From contig JASAMV010000703.1 in assembly GCA_030248065.1 (NCBI GenBank), forward strand, positions 29,364 to 93,363: a stretch of DNA of 64,000 bases. The letters run 5' to 3'. Shown piece after piece: positions 56,601 to 64,000 of the stretch (position 1 is its first letter; each line of letters begins with the position of its first letter). Source of the DNA: Rhynchonema sp. JSB1_4. Its lineage: Eukaryota > Nematoda > Chromadorea > Monhysterida > Xyalidae. The notes beneath the pieces were generated by a model. The model searched no databases, was not told the DNA's origin, and saw only the letters and a program-made list of their open reading frames with translations. The position numbers were made by a program, and so were the translations under genes.

Positions 56601-57994
56601 TGGCCTTTAGCACCAACGCAACAGTCAAAAAAGCCGTCCCGAAAATGATCCCAAACAGTTTCATTCCGTTCTACTGATAGGTGACAGGTGTGTGTGTGTT
56701 TAGTGAGAAATTTAACAAGGTGTTAGTGAAGTTGTGTTGTTTGGGGGCAGGGCATGCTTCGAGCAGTGGACAGTGGATACAATTCAGGCTGATTGTGAAG
56801 TAGGTGACACGCATCATTGACACACTTGAATTACATGACGTTAACCTGGGGCGGTTATTTGGGAACCCAATAATTTGACGTCAAGTCAATTGACTGTGTC
56901 GACCATCCGTGTCAACTACGTCACAGTAACCCAGAAAATGAGCCATATTCACAAATCTCAGTGACAATGACTGATTTGATCACTTCGAGGTACGGGCAGC
57001 GATACGCGCATTGTAGGCAGCATTTTACGCACCGATGTGCAGTGCGTGGAATAGACACAAGACTTTCGAACGCTGCACGCTCCGCGCTGGGTGATCAAAC
57101 ATTCACTCGTCACTCATTTTTGTGACTCTGGCTCGTTTGATAGAATTATTGACAGTGATAGTGAAAGAAAAGGTTGTCCCCCGAATGTGGTACGATCCCG
57201 AAAGTCATCATCTCATCATAAATAAAATATGAAATACGCCAAAAACACACGAACCTTCGGCCTCGAATTTGGCCACACTCTGACAGAGTCTGTGACTCGT
57301 TGAACATCGATACACACGGCCACCTTGCCGAATATTGGAGTGAATCGGTGATTGGTCGTGGGGCGCACCAACAATCAACCTGCGAAATATGGCAATTCTG
57401 GATTAAAAGATGTGGAAATATATCAATGTGCGTGACAACCGCGGTGGAAAAAACAGCGGGGCCAAAAACAGCGGTTGTTTTGGAAAACAGCATCCACCCA
57501 AGGAGATGTGTAATTGGAGAGGAGTAGGCCTAAACCTAAGCCTAATCCCATGTGTGAGCCCAAGCCCGAAAATTGTCGAAGATACAAGCTTAGTAAAAAA
57601 AGACATCGGCCTCTGTTTTTCCACCGTTGTTTTTTCCGTGGCTTTTTTATCTGCATAATACACCATTACGGTCTCGTTTTCAGAATTGTGTCCACGACCT
57701 GCACCCTGTAGTGAGCGACACCATCGTTTTAGCGGTACAAAAACTAGGGCCTCGCGGTCATGCCACAATGAACAAAAGATTGCTCAACCTAACGTGATGC
57801 GCACCAGAATTCATCCCAACCCGTATTCTCTCTCACCATTTCTCATCCGTATTCGAGTCTGTGTAGAAATCGATCGAGAATCCAAACCAGCTCTCAGCCG
57901 TCGTCCGATGCACAATTCTTGTGTTGATATCGACGTTGAACGTCAACACCAATGGCAGGACAGTCAAAAGTCTGAGCACTGGATGCTGCATCAT
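41102..57994 (-). CDS. Integrin alpha chain, complete, 25 coding exons
   Basis: Type I membrane adhesion receptor subunit, pairing with a beta chain. Exons in transcript order: 57837-57994, 57255-57379, 55466-55572, 55089-55212, 54958-55019, 54754-54889, 53891-53979, 53506-53612, 53149-53263, 52300-52402, 51901-51998, 51511-51647, 51309-51410, 51168-51223, 50783-50931, 50229-50425, 49317-49461, 43942-44111, 43737-43826, 43547-43649, 43133-43309, 42791-42949, 41762-41974, 41522-41647 and 41102-41251. They sum to 3198 nt (1065 aa plus stop), and all phases agree. The start was chosen because ATG at 57994 opens a signal peptide directly followed by the mature N-terminus FNVD. No inserted I/A domain is present, so this is the RGD- or laminin-binding class. 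The tail start C-N-FFKRNRPP recalls insect PS2-type integrins. A paralogue lies downstream on the same strand. Confidence 0.95.
42194..42686. mobile_element. MITE family 1, copy B with nested hairpin
   Basis: Bounded by TATTGGTCGCACAATGACT and its inverted copy. Its middle is interrupted by a separate perfect-foldback element (about 42398-42593), so the family-1 copy was inserted first and then hit by a second element. It lies in an integrin intron between exons 42791-42949 and 41762-41974. Confidence 0.85.
42398..42593. mobile_element. MITE family 3 hairpin, copy A
   Basis: About 196 bp, nearly a perfect palindrome. The ends carry TTCGAAACGGTGTAAAGGT and its inverse, with several internal GTCGGTGT / ACACCGAC repeats and a loop around 'gcctgttgttaacgtgg'. 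A second copy lies at 55795-56009. Confidence 0.85.
42791..51410 (-). CDS. Thigh and calf (leg) block of the complete integrin alpha
   Basis: Ten exons encode the leg. The thigh begins TRPVVRIAGEL and has the cysteine pattern CLQDGVYVAC..FELCLTYDGKG, then RDKLTPI. Calf-1 starts after DCGFDNLCVPDLEL and includes CDIGNPL and SANPEEE. Calf-2 includes GPRVTHLYQVVN. A furin-type site R-F-K-R (860-863) before D864 would split heavy and light chains, as in many non-I-domain integrins. The intron between exons 49317-49461 and 43942-44111 is 5.2 kb and holds a large inverted repeat. Its acceptor is preceded by an extremely long pyrimidine tract broken by a G run. Confidence 0.92.
44116..44276 (-). promoter_or_regulatory. 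Very long polypyrimidine tract before an integrin 3' splice site
   Basis: On the coding strand this reads as about 150 nt of almost pure C and T (purine-rich on +). It is followed by a run of G and then CGAG, the only AG that joins the frame of exon 43942-44111 to the preceding exon. It looks like an expanded polypyrimidine tract. The G run next to the AG is odd and might be an assembly or polishing error. Confidence 0.5.
44637..45990. repeat. AT-rich tandem repeats in the left arm
   Basis: Imperfect units of roughly 75-100 bp. Each holds a variant of 'aacatttatgaac', 'cagcttcattca' and 'agttaagtta', and they repeat through this stretch. Mirror-image copies, fewer in number, lie at about 48160-48745 in the right arm. 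The last three left units are the most alike. Confidence 0.8.
47170..47300 (-). CDS. Exon-like segment between the arms of the inverted repeat
   Basis: A 131-nt open segment has a plausible acceptor (TTCTTCACAAAAG) and a GTTTTT donor, and starts in phase 0. It encodes NIESLMVIEPTDPLPRVPRD then VQMDVERDVLVVNAQIAF and CAKTQ. Codon choice (GTC, ACG, CGA, GAC) resembles the integrin exons. The VVNAQIAFCAKT end distantly recalls the thigh FELCLTYDG segment. It is not needed for the reading frame of the complete integrin, and its phases would break that frame. It may be a captured or relic exon, possibly of the divergent integrin. Confidence 0.35.
49480..49757. mobile_element. MITE family 1, copy C
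   Basis: Bounded by TATTGGTCGCACAATGACT and its inverse, in the opposite orientation to copies A and B. It lies 19 nt from an integrin exon (49317-49461), in the intron just upstream of it. It contains TAGCGCAGTGGTTAAG, which resembles a tRNA A-box. Confidence 0.85.
49956..50094. mobile_element. Foldback element related to 8854-9116
   Basis: The ends CGGTCAACTTAAGTGGTCAA and TTGACCACTTGAGTCGACCG are imperfect inverted repeats. The interior shares 'ttatttctggcgctcactc' with the element in the NLK intron. Non-coding. Confidence 0.6.
51511..57994 (-). CDS. Signal peptide and beta-propeller block of the complete integrin alpha
   Basis: Twelve exons encode residues 1-453. Residues 1-18 (MMQHPVLRLLTVLPLVLT) are a signal peptide and mature FNVD follows. 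Propeller hallmarks in order are WFGFS, LIVGAP, the ENKSGQFLGAS segment, ACAPRYVYY, the GGPGSWYYQGAV blade, YLGYSLATG, AYFGYSLAV and WSHFGQAV. Four calcium-binding loops are visible: DFTGDGTDD (245-253), DIDGDGTDD (298-306), DLNQDGYND (368-376) and DVDSNSYPD (431-439). The last lacks the usual glycine at loop position 6. A probable 5' UTR 3' splice site lies at 58003-58004, just upstream of the start codon. Confidence 0.93.
52451..52906. mobile_element. Mariner-like non-autonomous element
   Basis: Starts TA-CAGGGTGGCCCAAAAGT and ends with the near inverse, TTTGGACCACCCCG-TA. TA target duplication and a CAGGGTG end are typical of Tc1/mariner elements. Inside is a second inverted pair around 'tttttcgaccgctgta' flanking a tandem duplication of about 77 bp (52602-52750). 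No transposase frame. Confidence 0.7.
55795..56009. mobile_element. MITE family 3 hairpin, copy B
   Basis: Begins near ACGAAACGGTGTAAAGGT and ends with the inverse (CACCGTTTCGAAAATATCACC). It has the same loop as the copy nested at 42398-42593 and lies in an integrin intron between exons 57255-57379 and 55466-55572. Confidence 0.85.
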
Positions 57995-58002
57995 TATTAT
58001 GG

Positions 58003-61000
58003 CTGGATAGCTGATGTTTCACGCGATCTATACAGCGCGTGAAAATGCACACCAGCAAAGTTCAGTTGTTGGAATTCAATTATTGGAAAGTTTTTTCGGC
58101 TTTATTGTTTTTCTCAGCCGCACAGTGCGAGTTTGATTTTCGTGGAGAGAGGAACGGGTGAAAATCACCAATGGATGTAACTTTTCGTTGATGTCTTGAT
58201 GTTCAACGCTGGCTCTGTGTTCTTGTTGCTTTTTGCTCCTGCAGTGAGTAAGCGACAATGCGATGAGCCTGTGTGCGACGTATTCAGAATAATAGTGACG
58301 TGCGCAAAAGCGTACCAACAGTCGATCTATGCCAATGTGTTTCTACCTGCGTCTTCACAGACAGAGGCAGTGCACCAGGTCATGGCAGAAAAAATGCACC
58401 ATAGATGGTCACGCGACAACTAAGCCAGTTTTCTGCAAAATTGGAGACGGCGCAGGTATATGCGAGCGGTACTAATATTTCGATTTTGAAAGTTTTCACA
58501 TTGTCAGTGTTACACAATAAACAGGTTTCCAGTTGCGCGTATACACGTTGTTGAACGAAAAGTTCAAAATTGAGAAAAAACGTCCCATTACACGGTGCTA
58601 GCGCAAAAACTCAAAACTCATTTTACATACAGTATGTACATGTGCGCAGCCAGGCAGCAGTTTCGTTACTCATACATGTAACCTGCAGAGATTTGCTCTT
58701 CTGTTTACACATTGCTGGGCCAAGCAACACCTAATTGAGCATAAAATAGTGACTAATATATAGGATGTCACTAGGCGGTACCTGTTAGTTCTCTGGGACT
58801 GAATTGATGACTAAGTAAGACCTTGTTAAAATGGAAAGTTTACATTTTTTTCGCGTGCCAAGGTGAAATTTATGTGCGGGTATTGGTGGACTGAAACATG
58901 CGTCTAATTTGTTAACTCAATAAGGTACATACATACATTTCTGGTTTGGGAGTTTGAGTAAAGTTATTGACAGTTTTCTCAAGAGGGAACATTGGCGGCA
59001 CAGGTGCCTTACCACAGGCGCAAAAGATCAGCTCTCGAACTTCTGAGATTGTTCACTGATTCAGAGTGCGGTTCGAATTTTACATGGCGCGAACTGCAAA
59101 AGTTTACCATATAATCTAATATAGTCTGTTGATTATATTTCGACATAGTGTATAAGCCCCATTCAGCGATGTTTGGAGCGGGCTGGGTCGACGCCATTCT
59201 AAATGAATGTTTCAAGCATTGCTAACTCAGGCAAAAGACCGATTGAACATTGCTTGCCGCGTGGCGCAAAAACACGTGGCCTGTCATCGCACAGCACAAA
59301 CAATGTTCAATGGCTCTGCGAATGAGTTGGCAATGCCTGAAACATTCATTTAGAATGGCGTCGACCCAGCCCGCTCCAAACATCGCTGAATGGGGCTTAT
59401 ACACTATGTCGAAATATAATCAACAGACTATAGCGCGCTTAATATACTGTATATGGTGCATGCCTATAGTTGGCTAATTGTTTTGTCGTCAAAGCAACTC
59501 GCCAACGCTGGTCGTCAACTCAGTCAGACCAAAGCCGCCCTAAATAAAGTAATGGCATGGCGGCGTTTGATGACCAACATTGGCGGTGTGCGTTAACCAC
59601 ATGAGTATAAGTCCTGGAGTTTGGCATTTGGTTACAACAAGTCAACAACGAAATGAGTAAACTCGCTAAGCTTAGCAAAACGGAAAAACTAAAGAAGCAG
59701 CAAGTATGTACATATGTATGTATGCTATGCGTGGGTGCAGCGCAGCAACTAAGCAGAAGCATCTGCTGGGCACCCGACAAAGGGTACTGATGCGTTTGGG
59801 GTACCCGCAATTTAGGCTCGATTTCGGCTGAGACTAAACATCAGGGTTTTTATGCCGGTGCACTGAAATGGGCCTCGACAAGACCAAGCCCCGGGTTCAC
59901 AAGCTGGTATACAAAACCGACTCCTTGACTAAATTAAAAAAACTGAGCTGAAATTAGAGAAAACTATGCATGCGTGAACCAAACGTTCCAGTACCCAGTT
60001 AGCCACACACAAACAACGCACACTCACCGTGGTTGGGTTCCACCAAACGATGTTGTGTTGTAAAGCGGGGAACAGACGTGTAATGTAGAGTTGGCGGGTT
60101 GAAGCTTGAAGCAAGCGGCTTATGGTGTGGTCGGTACACCTTATTGTAAGCACGATAAGTTGGTGCTTCTGCTGTCTCTGGCCGGATGGCTCGCTTCGGT
60201 TGGTGTAACAGCAGACGTATGTATACCGTAGGTATATAAACTGTCTGTGTTTGGTTGCTGGATTTTAGTTGTAGCGTACGTAGAAGCAGAGCGCAGCAGC
60301 TTGCCCCTCTCTCTTTCTCTGCGATGGTGCACTGCTGGTTGGTTGGAGAGGGTTCACTAGCTGGGACGGCGGACGCGGGACTAGTTTTTCACACTGCCAG
60401 CACACAACAACGGCTCCTGGGTGTGTTCACTAGCAGACTTTCTGTATAGTATTCAGGTTGATCCGCTCTGAGAATTTTGATTGCACACGGGTGCCATTTC
60501 AACATGTGTCAGAGACCGAAGGAAGCAGTGGTTTTTTAATACTCGGTGTACACGAATTTATGTTAATAAGTTCAGGCTGCAAATGTCGCGTTGGTTGTAT
60601 ACTCGCAGGTTTTCATTCAAATTTTGCCTGATGTTTGCATATCCTGCCGGCGTTGCTTGTTTGAAGCCGAGGGTGGTCACAGATGTTCGGCGTATATTAT
60701 TGCGGGGACAGATTTGTTGCGAAATTTCAAAATTTCGAGTAATATTATGGACGAATGAGCGAATCAGCTTTTCCTGACACGGTCACATAATAATAATCAT
60801 TTGCCACATTGCCTGCGGGCGTTTGCATTCACCTGGCACTGGAGGTGCAAAAACTCAAATAATAGTATCGTAATGTCAGTATTATCCGCCGGCGTTGACA
60901 GAATTTGGTTTGTGAAATAACATACAATTTTGTTACCCAATTTGGAATCAATCACATCACATGTCAGTATACGGTCGGCCAATCAATGGTAACCCGTTAC

Positions 61001-64000
61001 GCGCGCCTGCAAAACAAAATTCGGTGCCACTTTGCATACTAATGGCAGATTAGAACACGAAAATGTGAAGAGTGTGTTGGCTGCAACTGTGAAAGGGAAT
61101 AAATTTAGTGAGCAGAGTATCCTATACTTTGGTACCATAAAGTACATAATTCTGGCATCAGTAAACTGTCGACAGAGTCATCATGAGATGCGAAGTCAAA
61201 TCCCCTTGGAAGGAACGGCAGCGGGTTCAAATCAACTTGACCAATCAGAAACTTGCGACCGCGGTCACAACGATACCAAAAGTCCAAGTCCAACTCATTG
61301 GATACACGTCACGGGTTCGTGGGTCTTGGGTCACACACAGTCCGAAATTCAGCGTATAAATAGTGGACACAGGATAGTAGCGGTCAGCGGATGGGTTTAG
61401 TTGGATTATAATCAAGCGATGGCTTGCATCTTTTATGCTTCATTGACACACAGTGCGGTCTGAAGGGACTTGCACTTGCAAAGCTGCTGCAGTGGTCACA
61501 TACAAACTGTAGTATGAACTGCATGAAGAAGCCAGAACGCAGAAACAGAAACGAAGAAAGAAATCAGAGTTGGAACGAATACGCAGTGGCTGATGAGTCA
61601 ATCTAAAGACACTGGGTGGGGTCGGTCTGGACACAAATTAAGGCGCGTCGAAACCGACTAACCGTGGTAAATTTAGAAATTTCGTGCCGTGCGTTGAATA
61701 CATAGTTCGTTGACATTGATTTTGTGAACTTCCTTCAAATTGCAGGCGTTGTGTATAAAAGGTTGAGATCTGCTTATACGCACGGAACTAAATTATTTCC
61801 ACTTTGATCCGGAGCGTGGGAGCGGATAAATTTAACAGGATGCAACAGAGACCGCGAGAGTATGTTTGGAACAAGTGCAGGATTTCCAAACCAAAGCCTT
61901 ACTTCAAAAATAGGGGTGGCTTTCTATCGCAAAACAAAGAAGACAATCACTATCGTAATCGTGAATACACGCACGCACAAGTGATTATCACGCTCTTTGC
62001 AACAGAGACTCAACATGGAGTAGAAATGAATTGAATAAATATGTAGCTACTGTATACTCTGTGCGAGTATGCGTGGTTGTCTTGCGTGAAAATGTCGTTT
62101 TGAGAAGCTTATCCGACGTAATACTTGCGACATATGTAGAAGTATGTACATAGATAGAAACAGGAGTATGCATGCACAAACGAAACGAGAGAACGAGAAA
62201 CTAACATCTGATGATGATTAGTATTGTTTATCCATCTTTGGTTTTGTTATCATTGTATATTGTTGTTGTTGTGATTAGCAAACAACAAGTGGCGGAGAGA
62301 AATAAGCACTTGGTAAATACAAAGAATGGCAAAACAAAGCATTCGCGCACTGAACTTGTATCATGATGATGCGGGTGGGTATACTTACTGCTGATACAAC
62401 ACAAAACTGTTAGTACAGCTGCAAATTATACCAAAGGCTCGTGAACCGGTAGTCGTTTGTTTACATTGACGATAATATTGTTGTCGGAAGAGGGCGGGCC
62501 GTCTGTTTGGGCATTGTTTATTTTTGGCTGGTTCTCGATGAAATCAGCAACTTTCAGGGGATGGAAACCTAAAAAATGTTTCTCAACCCAAAAATATAAT
62601 TTGGACCAGCGTGTTTCCAGACGGATGAATAAATGCTGAAAGTAATGTCCATATACCCAAGCGGAATGCATGCATACGAAGTTCAGATCAACAAAATGTT
62701 CGCAATCTTGCTGTGGCTGGCTCGCATAAACAATATTGACAGACTCGATTCATAATGGATAATGCGCGAAAGGTGACCCGTGGTCACACACTTTTATCCT
62801 ATCCGCATACTAGGGAACTCATAGAATGGAAACTCTCTGCGTGCGCATTATCAAAGCCAGTGCCAGAGTATTGCTATTGAAGTAAGGCTGTTGTGCACTG
62901 GGCCCTTTGAATGAAACACCATTCCGTGCTGGTTTTATTGTGTGGAACTTTTGAAAATGTTCATCATACAGCACCTTTGGTTTGGTCATTTGGAGAGAGC
63001 GAAGCGTGAACAATGAATAATACACGTTGAAATTGATTATGAATGCCTGTTACACGAGTCAGGTTTGAAACCATAATAATTTTTTTGCAGTTTTTCAATA
63101 CATAAATAGTCGCATGAAGTTCCGGCTCAAAATTCAAAGGTGATTAAATCATATAGTGAACAGAGAACATAAAAACCGAGTACATACATATGTAAATAAC
63201 ATCTGAACAAACAAAAAAACCACACTTCTGATCAAACTGCTCTATAATATCGCGCATGGGCACAATTTGTGCATGCCGTGGCATTGACAGAATTTTAACA
63301 TTCAGAGCCTCTTGCAGATGCCAGCAGTGTTCCTCGTGTAGCTGTTACCAAAGTCATGCAGGCGTGAACACGTGCCTCAGCTAAACGGCTACTGTGCGTA
63401 CATCGCAATTCCATTAATAACAAAGTCAAAAGCCACAAAATGAATATGTTTAGGCGGGAATATGCACATGCACCTCACATGTAATAGCTTAGGACCCTGC
63501 ATTCCCGCTAGCACGACCCCATATCTTTTCGCTTCGCTACTCTCGTAAATGGGTAAGTAGGCCAATTTTATCATTTCGAATGGTGTTCTATTGTGCTTCG
63601 AACACACAAGCTAATATCTGGTAAACATGTAAGGTGACGTGCATTATAGCTGGGTTGCGTTCCCGGCCAGGCGTGTCATGGCATGGAGTCATTTAGTTGT
63701 CAATCAGGCCATACCTTGGAAAGGAAAGGACGAAAGTAGTGTATAATCCAGCCACGTGCTCATGAGACGACTGTTTTTAAAGCTTGCTTGGCCAGATTCA
63801 AAAATGCGCCGGCTACACGGGTTTTCGCAAACAAAAGAAAGAGATTGGGCCGAGAGACATGATGACAAGTTTCAGCTGGCTGACCTCAATTTGTTGCGTG
63901 CTTACGCGAACAGCAACGTCGTTCAACACACAAATGTTTTGGGAGTCAAAAGGGAATTTACGCACCGAGGTGGAGAGCGTGTTTTTAAAAAATACATGCG
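58003..64000. other. Region upstream of the integrin start
   Basis: No convincing gene on either strand. The integrin 5' UTR and promoter should lie here, since a probable leader 3' splice site is at 58003-58004. A MITE copy is at 59120-59432. Open frames of 60-98 residues lack recognisable similarity. One short candidate exon on + (61183-61314) is described among the findings. Confidence 0.5.
59120..59432. mobile_element. MITE family 2, copy B
   Basis: Same foldback as 16228-16539, starting TATAGTCTGTTGATTATA, in the same orientation and differing at a handful of positions. It lies upstream of the integrin start codon. Confidence 0.85.

Noticed and set aside
62426..62671. 81-codon - strand frame without simple repeats
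   Set aside because: No recognisable domain, no clear start context or splice partners; not enough to call a gene.

Overview
This is nuclear DNA of an intron-rich invertebrate animal. It holds many small introns with GT-AG borders, many foldback (MITE-like) elements, CA/GT microsatellites and no prokaryotic features. I cannot name the species. The genes are bilaterian in type: an animal Nemo-like kinase and two integrin alpha genes. About 9% of the window is recognisable coding exon.

Layout. Positions 1-2173 are non-coding upstream sequence. A complete Nemo-like kinase gene (NLK; ten coding exons, 473 aa) runs on the + strand from 2519 to 21925. Its introns contain microsatellites, a poly-A tract and at least three foldback elements. 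A gap follows (21926-26603), probably NLK 3' UTR plus spacer. On the - strand, tail-to-tail with NLK, lie two integrin alpha-chain genes in tandem. The downstream one (26604-31262) is a divergent paralogue for which only the stalk (end of thigh, calf-1, calf-2), transmembrane segment and tail could be found. The upstream one (41102-57994) is complete: 25 coding exons, 1065 aa, from signal peptide through a seven-bladed FG-GAP propeller, thigh, two calf domains with a furin site, a transmembrane helix and an altered GFFKR motif. The two genes share intron positions and phases throughout calf-1, calf-2 and the membrane region, so they are an old tandem duplication. Between them (about 31.3-41.1 kb) lies element-rich DNA with no propeller exons that I can recognise. 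From 58 kb to the end I see no convincing gene.

Function. Integrin alpha chains pair with a beta chain at the plasma membrane for matrix adhesion. NLK is a proline-directed serine/threonine kinase of Wnt and Notch signalling. Nothing in the sequence links their regulation beyond being neighbours.

Most unusual signals: (1) a 10-mer, TGATGTTTCA or its reverse complement, counted by eye 19 times, 13 of them within about 65 nt upstream of a 3' splice site and in both orientations; (2) about 40% of the 5' splice sites have T at intron position +3; (3) a 4.8-kb inverted repeat inside an integrin intron, with an exon-like segment between its arms; (4) the apparently propeller-less second integrin alpha gene.

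All exon borders were deduced by hand from homology, reading frame and splice signals. The frames of NLK (1422 nt) and the upstream integrin (3198 nt) close exactly.
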